Assembly (NCBI GenBank): GCA_027943335.1
Contig: BSBK01001873.1
Span: forward strand, 1-64,000
Source: Chamaecyparis obtusa
Lineage: Eukaryota; Streptophyta; Pinopsida; Cupressales; Cupressaceae
Direction: 5' to 3'
Length of the DNA stretch: 64,000 bases
Shown here: piece by piece, positions 11,704-24,480 of the stretch
How the letters are laid out: the number at the start of each line of letters is the position of its first letter
Numbering within the stretch: the stretch's first letter is position 1
Position numbers and translations under genes: made by a program
Notes under the pieces: model-generated
Databases searched by the model: none
The model's input: the letters and a program-made list of their open reading frames with translations, nothing else
What the model was told of the DNA's origin: nothing

Positions 11704-14100
11704 GGTTCAGTAGTAAGGAACTTCCCTTCCCTACATTCAAAATAGAAGTAATTTTGACTTGACATAAAGCATGACCATCCATTTGTCTCAATTCTTTAAG
11801 AGACTTTATTCCTCTTTTGAGTGAATGTTTAGCAAAATAAGGAGAAGATTTGTCCTCATATGTAGTATATAGGCCCAACTTTTCCTAAAAATGGGGTTGA
11901 AGCAAGGAATGGGTTCCTTCTTCAATCATTCCATTCTCAAGTTTCGTTGATTCTATGACTCTCAAAATTAGTACATCATCTGGGTCTTGATTTAGACCTA
12001 TAAAGTCACAAATATCATCTATCTCCTCATTTCTTATAGAGGTATTACCATAAGAACCATCTACAACATCACAAGATTTTTTGTCTTCATACTTGCTTGA
12101 TTCTTCTTTACTATTTGTGATACTATGATTGAGGTTCACATCTACAATGTTTATACTAACAAAATCCTTCTTTAGATCTAAAGAACAGGGAGATTAACCC
12201 TCTTTAAAGTCGTCCAAAATTTGATTATTATTAATATCATTGGCTAAGGCTATTGACTCCTCTCTGGCCTCTAACACTATTCCTGCATCCACAATTGAGT
12301 TGTTTTTATAAATCTGCCCTATAATATTACTTGTCCTTATTGAGTTGTGTTGAAATTAATTCTTATGTTCAGAAACCTTCTTACCCAAGCTCATCGACTC
12401 ATCACCATATAACATTTTTGTCTCCATCTAATAATTTAGAAAGCGACATTTCGTAGTCTAATTTCATTATCTCTTTGATGAGAAGACTTTTCTTCCTATC
12501 AACTTCTTCTATATCGCATATCTTATCAATAAATAGTTCCATTAATTCATCTATCAAAGATTCCCCAATAAAGTTAGAAATGATGTTAACTTCTTCCTCT
12601 TCTTGGGAATCAACATTTGGTTCAAAATTTGAGTTATTGTTAAAATTATGCTCAATTACATCTGATAAAGACCTATTCTCCTTATCAATAATATCTGATG
12701 ACATATTATAACTCATGGAGAAGACCTTATCTCTATTACATTTATCTTATCTGTTGGAACATCATTTATCTCAGATAAGATTATATCAAGGTCTGAATTA
12801 ATCCTTTGATCAATGCAAACATCCTTTGTAGAAACTAAAATCTTCTCTAGAGTTTGATGCTCCAGGGTAGCCAAGGCTGAATTGGGAGTAATCATATTTT
12901 TTAAATTATTAAGGATTCTAAAATAATCTGAGCCTACTTCCTTCCTGAGTTGTGAGTTTGTATTAATAAAATGAAACCCCTCCTACATCATTAAAGGAGA
13001 TATTAGGAAGGGCATACTGTATAGATGGAAAAATGAGAAAATTTACAATTTCTCCCTCCTCGAAATCTAAAATAAATGGAGATGTATTGATATTAGAGGG
13101 ATGCCTCTGCTCTATTAGAAGTTTGTTAAGTTTTGTCGAACTATCAATCAATCTAGAAACTACTTCCCGAGCTGGGAGAGGTGGTGAAAGTAAGAAGATT
13201 TTTTTATCAATATTGCCACTAGGGATTTTCAATCGAAGATGATATATAGATTTTTTAGTAATAAATTTGATGGGTTTTAAAGAGTTTGAATTAGCCTTAG
13301 CTTGAATTAGGATTTTAATTTCAAATGAATTAAGATAGTCTTTTTCTAACCCTACAGATCCTCCCATACTATCCCCTAATTGTAAGATGAATTTACTATG
13401 AATTAGTTCTATAGGCATATATGAAATGTTGACCCGTATAGGAACATAAGTATTTCCAAACATATCAGGGTTAAAATTGGGTTTCCATTTCATAAATAAA
13501 ATAACATGCCCTAAATAAAACATTTGTTCACCTTCTAATAATCTCTTTCTAACAGATAAATTATTGCATTCAAGATAAAGACATTTATTCGCAAGTCGAG
13601 TTATACTTACCTGGGTAGCTAGGGCTTCCCAAAGTCAATTAACAACATTGATCATAGATGATTATGAGCCAAACTATTTCACAAAAAGACCATTTGATTT
13701 AAAATTATTCTATCCGCCCTCTGTATAAATATTATTCCCATATATAGAAATTTCATCTGTATTATTAATAACCTCAGAGGATATTTTAGATGGATGATTG
13801 CACTGCTTAGGGAACAATTTGTGCTTAAAAAATCTTGAAGAGGGGTTATTCCTAGAGCGCCTGGAGTGAAAATCCATCTCACTTAGTTGGTTACAACTAG
13901 AGCCATTCTTAGACTTACGATATTTAATGACGGTCCAATTCCCTACTCTAAAAGTTGAGGGTTGCAAACATAGATGCCCGTTGTTCTCCTTTTGTGAATC
14001 AGAAATATTTTTTGTAAAAATAGACAAAGTCGATTCTTCACAAAATTCAGGGTTAGCAAGAGGCGCATATCAATTCTGAACTGCATTCCTTCTAAGTTGA
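11704..14100 (-). pseudogene. LINE ORF1 (DUF4283-like RNA-binding protein), decayed
   Basis: The minus-strand frames at 14027-13679, 13620-12963, 12895-12402 and 12139-11885 form a broken ORF1. The DUF4283-type part (about 13610-13330) reads LANKCLYLECNNLSVRKRLL, then ILFMKWKPNFNPDMFGNTY, then PIRVNISYMPIELI, matching the pattern W-x-P-x-F-x-P followed by VWVRL-x-x-LP. Downstream is an acidic, Asp/Glu/Asn-rich tail. The expected CCHC knuckle is not clear. ORF1 proteins bind the LINE RNA. The start near 14100 is uncertain. Confidence 0.7.
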
Positions 14101-15860
14101 ATCAAAGGATATAGAGAGTATTTCATTTTTCGAAAGAAATCCAATTGCGCCTAAATTCTATCGCTCGACAACACAGCCATTTGATTACAAGAGATTTTTT
14201 CACCTTCTATAAAGATATATTTTAAATTGAGATACCTTAATTTACTATTGTATATTTTATAATTTATTTTGTCACCGAAGGATGTGATCCGCTCTATTCA
14301 CAGAGTGAGAGATTGTTTTTTATTAACTCCCAATTAAGTGAAGAATGTTAATAAATATTTCTTCTATATAATCATAATTAACATTTAGATAGGCCTTGAA
14401 TGACTAACTAAAAACCTTTAACATGTGAAGTGGCAATGAAGGCCACATGTCATCATACAAATCCATGTCATTGTTTCACAGTGAGTGGGAAAAGGTACCA
14501 TTAGGGGTCATGAAATGATGAAAAAGGTATATTTTAAAAGGAAATGCACGTGTTGTGAGACTTGTTGTGAATTTGTGAATCCTTCATAGTTTCATGAGGT
14601 ATATGGGTAGAGTTGAAAGGTTGCCTGCAAATTCATGAAAAGTTTAAGAAGATTGAATTTGTGAAGCCTTCGCAGTTTCACGGGAATGAGACAAATCCAC
14701 CCAAAATAACAACCTACAAACACTCTTACAATTTTCATAAGACATATCTCATGCATGTACACATGTGGAATGATTCTATCATAATTTTCATAGGTGTTTT
14801 CATAGAATCTTATGACATCATAACCATCATAGATGCTCTTACAACCCCTAACAAGTGTCCAAACACCTCAAAATAGAAGATTCCAAGGGGGGACACTTCA
14901 CTTTTTTGTCCTTTTCCTAGAGGAAAAATGATAAAAAGTAACTTTGCCTTTACATGGTCTCCTTCACCAACGTTGGTTCAAACTCTTATAGATAATTACA
15001 AAATAAATTAGGGAAATAAAAAATTAAAGGACTTACAAGGTTTATGACACCTCAATACTAACAAAAGTATCACATATAAACTATAAGTTTTAGAAGCTAA
15101 ATAAGAGGTAACGTAAAGAACAAAAAATAAATATGCTCATGTGGTCTCTTTCCTACCAAGATGGGTCACTGAATCTTGTCTATTCATTTATCTATTATGC
15201 CAAGGATATGACCTTTAGTGTAGGTGCTAGTAGCTTTAGATACATCATTATCCCCCTCTCCTTTCTCTACCTAAGGACATAACTCTCATCTAACTCCATG
15301 TTCTCTCCGACTTCTCGCCACCTCACGTTGTAATTATTTTATGGGCTTAGTATAACAACTATTATATCTAGAACTATCCATGCCCTTGCGCTTATGCATT
15401 TATTTATGCTTATGTTGGTTTCACAATATAAAACCTTAGAGTGAGAGGGGTTCATTAAGATTTCCCTCTCTAAACCTCTATAGCCTTTTAAAATATATTA
15501 GTAATATGAGGTTGCTAGGGTAGATCCATGTGAATTTTTTCTCTAAAATACTACATTACCTATGTAATTTTGGATGAATATTCATAACATTGTACCTCTA
15601 TAATAGAGTTCTCAAACCATTGTAATGTGATTCAATTATAACACCACTTTCCCATCTCCCTTTAATCATAATGTATGTGGTCAAGGTCATCATATTAGAG
15701 TTAATTATATTGGCCACAATTGATGCAACGTCATAAAATAACATAACTTACATCACTAGAAGTGAGGGGTCCAAGCTAGACATAGCTTGCTAGTATGGTA
15801 AGATGTGCTTGATGATCTATTTCCAACCCTTGATCAAAGAGGGGTCATTGCATGAGAGTG
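14101..15860. other. No gene recognised
   Basis: AT-rich sequence. The 87-residue open frame at 14613-14876 is unsupported. I see no repeat ends, RNA genes or long open frames. Confidence 0.5.
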
Positions 15861-16445
15861 CTACACAATATAAAGTTTGATAAATATATTCATACACTCA
15901 AACCATATGTCAATCTCCATGAAAAACCTCTCCCCTACTTCAAATGCTAAATAATTAAGCTTGGGGCCAAGTGAGGATATGTTCTTGCATCTCTCTTTAC
16001 AATTGAGAGACAATTTGGAAAATAGCAACTTCTTGTTGAGGTTGAGATCAAGAGTGGAGATAATGTTTTTGATAGAACCCTCTCCTATCTCTAGGATTCT
16101 CATCATCCATGTTGGTAGCCTAAGGTAATATCTCATCTTTGGATTCTCATTTGGCCAATACAATTTATCCCTTAGATGGGGACACTCATAATCTAGTAGA
16201 GATCACACAATGTGATTGCACTCACTATACATGCCAAGAGATTAGGAGGTGTTTTGGTTTGCATCATAATAGGTAAGGATATCATTGCAAATGTAAGCTG
16301 AAGGATACATGATAAAATTGGGCCACTCAATTAAGCCCATCTTATTGTAGAACGACTTGGTCCTCTATAGAATTTTTTTTCACTACACAAGAAAGCCATG
16401 GATAACATTTGGAGGCATTCCAAATAATGTAGGGATCCTATCAAT
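15861..16445 (-). pseudogene. Unrecognised decayed coding region
   Basis: The 100-residue minus-strand frame (16163-15861) continues upstream in the same frame to about 16445, with a few stops. The extension reads KSFYNKMGLIEWPNFIMYP and ICNDILTYYDANQN, then LPTWMMRILEIGEGSIKN. This balanced composition over roughly 190 codons suggests a former protein, perhaps a retroelement or transposon product. I cannot name the family. Confidence 0.4.
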
Positions 16446-18239
16446 TCAAATTCCAAGTTAGAAAATAAAAATAATAATTAAATACAAAATAGGCCTATCA
16501 AAGCACAACTTCATAGGTCTCAAAATTATAGATTAGGTTATTTTTTACACATATCTTATATTAGTCTTGTGTAAACCTACCTTTTATAATCAATTTGAGG
16601 TAGTATAGGTGGGTTTTACGTAATTCAAAATCTTACCTACATGTGTCATGTGTTATCCACTATGTGATCATTGTGTGTTAAAGTCTAAAAAAAAATCCAA
16701 AAAAGATGAAGTATTTGATTTTTTTGGGTCATTTCCTTCTTAGAAAATTTTAAGAACCAACATTTTGAATTTGTGCTTCCCTTGGTAACATGTCCCTACA
16801 CCTTTGAGCTCTAATCCCTAAAATTTTACACTAAAACACTTTATCTTTTCATTTGCACCAAACTTCAAACTTCCTTATCCCATCACACCTTTTTTCGTAC
16901 TCCCCACTAGACTATCAAATTTTACCTTCGCCAAGTACTCTTTCCATGTCATCCTTGATGGCCCAACCCCCTAGTAATTTTCCATTAAAGGTTGTTATCT
17001 TTTAGATAAAAGTTTTGGATGATTCTTTATTTGGATACCTCATATGTACCACTTTGACACCCAATTCTTGATGCAATATTTTTCACCAAGTTGTAGTCTT
17101 TTTTCTACTTGGGTGCTTGTTTCTACAATCGTTGACTCTTGAACCCTGCTAATTCCTTACATCCTTTTAGAGTCAAACTTGTAGCCTTCCTTCTACCTAT
17201 GTATTTGTTTTTTGTCATGCTCAACTCTTAAATCCCACCAATTCATTTATATTCCTTTGGAGTTAGACTTTTTCCCATCCCTTTACTGTAGTAAATCATA
17301 TTTTTCAAGAGAAAATTTGTGATATATTTTTTTTCCCAAAATGAAAGAACGAAATAAAAATGGAAGCCTTTTTCTTTCATCCTTTTTCTCATTTTCCCTT
17401 TTCTTTTTTATTTTTATTTTACCTTTTACTAACTTTTGTCTCACAAAATCACATTAAAAAATAAATATAAGATGCTTAGGTCATTTTCTCATTTCTATGA
17501 ATAATAAATAGGTAAATTTAACTTTCCAAGTAATGGAACATTTTCAAACTGCAATCAAACTAATTGAAATTTTCTGAATATAATTTATAATTTAGTTAAC
17601 TAGCATTTCCCTTTTTCTTTCCCAATTTTATGATTTCTTAAATGCATCAAATATTATTAAAACACAATAATTCATATGTCAAAATAAAATCAAATTGCAA
17701 ACAAGAAAATAAGTATATCTAAAATCATGCATTTTTTATTTCACACAACATATTTAGAATTTGAAATTGCCACCAATTTAGATCTAAATTCACAAAAGGC
17801 CTCATTAGACACATCTCACACTCAATTCGAGCATGGTAGGGTTTGCAAATCATCAAGCCCAATGTGACATCTTTGATATTGCCACCATAGGGGAAATACC
17901 CTAGGCCTACATATTTAGGTAGGAAAATAACCATGTACCTATACACTCAAGTCACATGTCAAACAAAATTACATTGCATATAATAGTCGAAGCAATGCAT
18001 AATCACCCAATAGGGTACATTGTTACATCATAAATCATCACTTCTAGAAAAACTCAATACCAATACACATCATTCAGACATGAAAATGTGATAACCAACA
18101 ATCATCTATAATGGTAACACAAATCTAAATAAAAATGTGTATATTGTGTGTGATAAAAATGTGATGCTTTAGACCTACAAATCACACACTTCAATAAACC
18201 ACTACATCAAACATTCCTAATCTAGTAAGAAGATGAAAT
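16446..18239. other. No gene recognised
   Basis: AT-rich with many homopolymer runs. One short minus-strand frame (17946-17725) has mixed composition but no recognisable domain. Confidence 0.5.
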
Positions 18240-19164
18240 TGTCGACACCAAAAGTTGTCCTAACAATTACCCTTATCCTAGCTAATTAAATAGATATTTA
18301 TTATTTATTTAATTTTAGTCTTATTCTACCTTAATTAATAAATTCACATTTATTTAATTACACTCCTCTTTATCCCTTATCCTTGATTAAATAATTTTAC
18401 ATTTATTTAATTCTATCCCATTTCCCCTCATCCTAATCCTCCATTTAATTAAGTAAATGATCATGTTTACTTAATTAATCCCCTCTTAACCCACTTGGAA
18501 TTAAATATTTTATTTAATTCTATTTGACCACATGGCTCCTAACTTTAACCCTCACCTAACCTCACTTTCCTAACCTAACCCATCCTTCTAACCCAAGTCA
18601 ACCCACTTTCCCACTAATTAATCCTAATCTCCCACCTAATCCCATCCCAATCATTTGCACAACATTAATCTAAGGATTAAGAAATCCTAACTCAAACCCA
18701 AGTCACATGTGACTCTTACACACCCTTACACACTTGTCTACCACATGTCATTGGCATGTCACTTTCCAAACCTTGGTTCTCTCTTTCTCTTCCACCTTTT
18801 GACCCATGTCATTGACATGTCATTTTCCAAAGTTGCTAACACATGTGTGAGCAACCTTGGTTCTCCCATCCTCTTACATCTCTTGACCTTTTTCATTGAG
18901 CCATCACTTTCTCAAGTTGCTCACACATATGAGCAACTTTGGCTCTCTTACACCCTCTTACACATTTTTACACTTTGTCATGGACATGCCACTTTCAAAG
19001 GTTTCTCACACGTGTGAGAATATTTCTCCCTTTGAATGGTCAAACCCTAATCCACATGCCATCTACTTGCCCTCCACCTCATGGCCACCTCATTGATCCT
19101 GAAGAATCTTAGCCCTTCATCCAAATTTGAATCCAAACCGTCTATTTTATTAAAATTCTTATAA
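18240..19164 (+). repeat. LTR copy, 3'-truncated (same family as 61882)
   Basis: It starts TGTCGACACC and follows the LTR at 61882 closely for about 920 bp, including the run of CATGTCATTGACATGTCA-like motifs. Similarity stops at ATTCTTATAA, exactly at the presumed TATA box of the other copy. The downstream R/U5 part is missing. No purine tract precedes it, so it is a 5' or solo LTR fragment. The small open frames inside (18709-19096) are LTR sequence, not genes. Confidence 0.85.
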
Positions 19165-20040
19165 GGGTAAGTGCACAAAGATGGGGAACCAAAAATGGGG
19201 TATAAGATGCCACTTTTTTTCTGAAATCAGCAAACTCTGAACTTCAACAAGAAATTGAAGATAGTTAGACTCAAAATTTTAAGATGAGACAAGAAAAAGA
19301 GTTGTAATACTCTGAATCTAGTTCCTAAACTACTAATTTATTTTGAAAATAGTGCAGATTAAGGCCCTCAAAAAGGGGGAGCACAAAAAGTGGTCCTATT
19401 TTTTTGTGAAAAAATATAACATAATGTTTGTTGTGCTCCCTCTAAAATGTTAACCTTTTTTTTGAATTTTTTTAATCACTCTAGTGAGAAGTTAGCTAAC
19501 ACCATGTAGTTTATCCTGAATTTTTTTGCTAAATTTTTTATGAATGTATAATTTTTGATGAATTTACGAAGTGCACAAATCCCAAAAACATGAAATTTCT
19601 GCATGCTCCCCCTAGAAATCATTTAAAACTAATCGAAAATCAATTTTTTTTAAAAAAAGTGTGTAGAATGGAGTCTAGTTTCTAAAAATGTAATTTGTTG
19701 CAAAATTCAATGAACGAGCCAAAATCTATGCCCAAAATACTACACGTTGGTTTTTTACAAAAAATGGACATACACACAAAAGAAATTAGAGATGAAAAAC
19801 TTAACATAATTAGAATTCAAAATAAATTATATGCTTAGATAGCTAACAAAGAGATCTGCAATATCATGTCATTTGATTTTTACGTTATTGAACCATGAGT
19901 AAACTTGATGAGGAGCACACAAAAAAAGATGTCATTTTTTTGTATGTCTGCTAGAAAACATTTCTCAAGCCTATTTGAATCCTCCAAGCCTTTGGGTTGG
20001 ATCTCCAAGGCAAATCCAAGCCTTAAGATTGGTAAATTCC
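19165..20040. other. No gene recognised
   Basis: AT-rich with recurring GTGCACAAA and CTCCCCCTA motifs. It is possibly the 5' flank of the element that contains the transposase-like gene, but no terminal repeat is visible. Confidence 0.4.
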
Positions 20041-20049
20041 AATGCCTTA

Positions 20050-20173
20050 CAAAGTGCGTGCACCCTATAGGGCATGTGCACTATGGAAATCTATGACTTC
20101 CATAGGGCATGCACGCTATAGGATGTGCACCCTATTTAAGTCATAGATTTCAATTGTGAGGAGAAATAGTCAT

Positions 20174-20227
<54 letters not shown>

Positions 20228-20415
20228 GCACACAAACACACTCTCACTCTCTTCCCCCCTTTTGCATGCACCTCTCTCTCTCTCTTTCTTCCTTATCTCT
20301 CTCTTTCTTTCTAGTTTTGCATAGGGCGCACGCCCAATAGTGCGTGCACGCTATGTAAGAATATGGACTACATTTTTGTGGTTTTGCATAGGGCGCACAC
20401 GCTATGTAAGACTAA
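20050..20415 (+). promoter_or_regulatory. Motif cluster (CATAGGGCGCAC / GCTATGTAAG) with (GA)n
   Basis: Related motifs recur on both strands upstream of the transposase-like frame: GTGCACCCTATAGGGCATG at about 20059, CATAGGGCATGCACGCTAT at 20101, GTGCACCCTATTTAAG at 20125, and TTTTGCATAGGGCGCAC at about 20316 and 20382, each followed by GCTATGTAAGA. An inverted repeat CTATGGAA/TTCCATAG lies at about 20081-20105. CTATTTAAG could serve as a TATA box. Position and repetition suit subterminal transposase-binding sites or a promoter. This is inference. Confidence 0.4.
20177..20225. repeat. (GA)n microsatellite
   Basis: About 24 GA dinucleotides, followed at 20239-20312 by CT-rich sequence that could pair with it. 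GA/CT tracts are common in plant 5' leaders. Confidence 0.9.
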
Positions 20416-20768
20416 AAAAATGGTCTTATGTGTTAAAGATCTCGTGAAAGAGGCCCATTTTTTCTGTATACTATCTGAGTTCTACATTTTATCCAACAAA
20501 TATTCACTTTTCATGGTCTTGAAGGTGACAGAAGCATATTCTATCAATTTGCACCATCTTTTTGTTCAAAAGTCAATATCAAATTGTGAAAGTCAATCAT
20601 TCTTCACCAAAATTTATCGATTGAGGTAAGTTTTTTACTATTTTACATGTGAAATGTGAATAAAGAGTCTTTTGGTTTATAATTGGTATGATATAGACTT
20701 GTTGAATACATAATTTGATATAATTGTAATAAATTTATTGTAATCAATTTTTGTATAAATCATCATCA

Positions 20769-23700
20769 TGTTGAGGAAACAAGCAAAGACTTTAACACCA
20801 GAAGAGCATGAAAGAGACAAAGAGAAGAAAAGGGAAAGCATGAGACAACTTTGTGAACAAAAAAAATTAGATACCATAGAAGAAGATTTTTCTTTGGATG
20901 AGGAACATGAAACATCAATACAAAGTAAGAGAGAATTGTAATTGGAAACAAAAAGATAACGAATGAGAAACTTTTGTGCAACAAGACAATTGAATTATGA
21001 AGATATGGGCACATCATCTATGAGTTCCCAAGTTGAAGAGACATTATCATCCAATTTTGGAGGCACACCATTGTCTACTTCCGAAGGTGTGGGCACACCC
21101 TTGTATCATGTTCAAGGCACACCATCGTCTACATCCCATGGTGTACACACCCCCTTGTATCACGTTGAAGGCACACCATTGTCTACATCTCAAAGTGGAG
21201 GTACACAATTGTATCATGTTGAAGGCACACCATTATCTACATCCCAAGGTGTAGGCACAACATCGTGTCATGTTGAAGGCACTCAAAATGGTACGCAATT
21301 TACACATAATATTTTTGATGCTCTTATAATTATTTATAGAAAGCCAAAATATTTGATTGATATTGATACTAATATTTTGCAAGCAATGCCTGACAAGATT
21401 CCCAAGCATACTTGTCAAAGAAATGCTAATCGTATTTGGAGATCATTTTTTGAGAATTTAAACATGACAAGAAGATGTCAACTACTTGTTGAAATGATGA
21501 GAAATCTAAAATTTAGGCCCATCATTGAAGATTCTTGGGCTAAGAACAATGGATGAGTCAAGTGACAAATCTATTGTAAAGAATCTAATGACTGCATATG
21601 AGAGTGTGGGTTCTACATCACACACGAAAGATAGTAATGTCACACAACATGTACTTACATCAACAATAGTAAGCTCTCAAATAAAGAAATCTTGACTCAT
21701 TAGAAAGACAAGAAAAACATTGAAAATAAGTAGAAAGTCTCTAATGAGAGCCCTAGGAAGGTGTCAAAGAGTGGAAGATCCAAATAGCAACGAGTTATGG
21801 GCATTTTTCGGTAGACTACTGCGAAACGATAAAGCAATTGTTGAAGCTTTGAAATCCTTGATTGAAGATTTTTGGAAGAATAACACACAGGTATCTCCTA
21901 ATCAAAGAGATGTTGTAAGAAGGAGAATTGGTAGTTGAATTCGTGTTCCACATCCAAAACATTTTTTGGATTCAACTCATACATAATTCTTTGCAAAATT
22001 TATGCATATGTATCCTCAAATTAAAATTAGTCAGAGATATTTTGAAATGTGTAAACCTTTTTATGTGAAGATAAATCACACACACACAACTTGTTGTTGT
22101 AGGGTACATATTGAATTTTCTAACCATTTTGAAGTTTATAAGAATATATGTGTAGATTTACACTCTAAAAATATTTTGCAGGATTGTAACATAAATGTCC
22201 CACCTAGATCTTCAAGGGAATTAATATCTACCATTTTATGTGAAAGAGTGGATGGTCAACAATTTTACAATCTCTCATGCTTGAATGGTACATGCATAGA
22301 TTGTAGAGGTTTGCGACATTTACCAATTTGTCAGCATATGGAGAGTACACATGCAATCGGTAATGAAATAGTGAAATTTGGAAAATATAAGACCATGACA
22401 TACAATCTAAAAGATGGAAAAGAGGCTAAAAGATGTGATTTAGTAATTGAAAAAATTCCAATGTATCAGTTCATGGACATTTTTCATCAAAAAATATTTA
22501 TGAGTATGCAAGGCATACACATAGAGTGCGATGGTTGGATATGAAATTCAAGTTGTGCAAGGACACATTCCCACTTGATACCATTGTTTCAGTTGTGGAC
22601 TTTGTAGAGAACTACACACTACAACCACAGAATGAGGTGCAAGCAAAGTATTATAGCTCTCAACAGGTTGCTATAGTTGTTCATATAGCATTCATGCATT
22701 CACCTAACAGTACAAAGGAGAACAAGAATATATTAAGGGAGTATCATTTTTATATCATCGATGATCGCTCACATTCTATAGATTTTGTACAAGGTTGCTT
22801 TCAACTATTTTATGGTCATTTGGCTAACAGGAGCATAAAATATCATCGACATATCATATGGTCAGATAATTGTGCATCACAATTCAAGAATTCTTGGATA
22901 TTTTATTGGTTATGCAGGATGCATAAGATTACTGAAATTCAATATATGTGGAATTTCACAGAGGCTGGTCATGGAAAGGGAGAGCACAATGGTGCAAGTG
23001 CATGTATTAAAAGAGCCTTAGCACGTGAAGAATTAAAGTACAAAGAGCAAGCAACATTGTCAGAAGTAGATGTATTGTCCAGTGGTGTAATGCTACAATG
23101 GGTCCAGGTAATGAAGGTGAGTCTATGGTTCATAGATTTTTTTGGTTGATGGATGAAACTAACATTGCACCATATGAGGATTGTTGTACATTGACAGGAT
23201 CGAGTGAGCTACACTCTTTTAGAAGTTGTAATGCAGGTTCATGGAGTATCCACACATGACATATGGCGTGCTTTTGTTCATCATGTGTAGATGAAGATTG
23301 GGATGGGTGTGAGTCAAAGAAATGGGTTGACGAATGGTATACATGTATTTTGAGTCCACTTGCCTCCTATAATCCCCATGAATCACTACAAATGACAGAA
23401 ATAGAATCATCCATTGACTTTGATCGCTTATCTGTTCTAGTACAACCAAGTAAATTTTCCACATACAAATAATATCAAATTTAGTACTTTATCGTAAATA
23501 TTCAGTAAACTAATGTCCTCATTATGTTTATATCATTATAGGCCATGTTTTTTTTCTGTTATTGCACCTGAAGACAATGAAGAAGGGACATATTATTATT
23601 TGTCATTATGTTGAGGCAAAAAATAAATTGGATCACTCGGTTATCGATGGTGAAGAATTAGAATACCCTATAGGAGTAGTGGTTGTAACTAGTACATGGC

Positions 23701-23926
23701 TTAGACGGTATACTATGAAGAACCCTAGGTTGTGGTTGTTCGAGGATTGGGAGACACATAGAAAGATTCTTCATTATTCAAACCTCATCATTGCATCAAA
23801 TGTCCATTTGATCAGATATGGGGGAAGACTGCATAATAAAACTCTTTGGAAGGTTCGTGAGTCAGACCACAAGGCAATACTTGAGACAATCAAGGGTAGT
23901 GCAGATCTAATTGGTTCATTGGACTA
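20769..23926 (+). pseudogene. Decayed DDE-like (RNase H-fold) transposase-family gene
   Basis: The frames together form one broken protein of roughly 1000 residues. (a) 20769-20940 is a charged, coiled-coil-like N terminus. (b) 20963-21556 has an 18-residue repeat (GTPLSTSxGVGTPLYHVx, four units from 21062) and then NANRIWRSFFENL. (c) 21680-22544 has ELWAFFGRLLRND, KISQRYFEMCKPFYV and a Cys cluster CLNGTCIDCRGLRHLPIC. (d) 22500-23149 is the core: RWLDMKFKLC, VVDFVENYTLQPQNE, HIIWSDNCASQFKN and FTEAGHGKGEHNGASACIKR. (e) 23530-23926 has EDNEEGTYYYLSLC in one frame, then YPIGVVVVTSTWLRR. The spacing DFxENY, SDxxxSQ(F/Y)K, HGKGxxDG is a pattern I recall from unnamed transposon-like proteins in animals and plants. 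Its Asp residues fit DDE catalysis. Frameshifts at about 22510 and 23110 and stops at 20938, 21937 and 21984 make it non-functional. Confidence 0.7.
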
Positions 23927-23929
23927 AAT

Positions 23930-24239
23930 GGAGATACAAAATATTGTAATGTTAAATTTATATAGCACTGTAAATTGGGTGGACTATAAATTTCTCATGC
24001 ATTACCCCGTATGTATAACGGGAAGGCCATGGGTGTACTTGCAGGCACATAATACTTAGAAGGCCATGTAAGAGCCTTAAGGAAACAACTGAATTCAAGG
24101 ATGCACTATCTCATTTCCTTTCCAAATTCTCCTAGCACCAACTCCATCCTAGGCCACTTAGTGCACCTAATGCCTCCATCATGTGAAAACTCCAACTAGG
24201 CTTCTCACCTTGATCTACTACCCTAGCACCCACAAACTA
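23930..24239. other. No gene; includes an R1-related segment
   Basis: At 24125-24200 the sequence with CACCAACTCCATCCTAGGCC matches the reverse complement of about 32635-32695, so R1-type repeat begins around here. Confidence 0.5.
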
Positions 24240-24480
24240 GGCCTAATTAGCCTCCCATAACAAAGCAACTCATATTTGTACTTTCCCACTGCACTTCAAG
24301 GCATGAAAAAGTCTTGCACAAGGTTTCAAAACACATTATTTTTGAATTTGTAAGGTTCCACCATTCACCAAACTCTCTCACCAAAAAACCCTGGTTCCTA
24401 GGGTCATAAACCTTGGGTCTATTCAAGAAGACCTCCACAACCCTCTCCAAATCGATCCAATGGTTCTAACACACCATATT
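24240..24480 (-). repeat. R1 dispersed repeat, copy a
   Basis: Contains the conserved block CCTGGTTCCTAGGGTCATA. It aligns by eye with 24890-25135, 43195-43480 and the reverse complement of 32120-32350. The strand label assigns plus to the copy at 30420-32880. Confidence 0.65.

Larger units (their letters stand above)
3990..14100 (-). mobile_element. L1-type LINE retrotransposon, decayed and split by an LTR element
   Basis: Reading on the minus strand, the order is ORF1 with a DUF4283-like region, an AP-endonuclease, reverse transcriptase, an RVT zinc-binding region and a terminal RNase H domain. This is the order of plant L1 LINEs that carry RNase H. The copy is interrupted by a 3490-bp LTR element (7138-10627). 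Without that insert the LINE spans about 6.6 kb, close to full length. Stops and frameshifts occur throughout, so it cannot move by itself. The 5' limit near 14100 is approximate. I see no clear poly(A) tail or target duplication at the 3' end near 3990. Confidence 0.9.
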
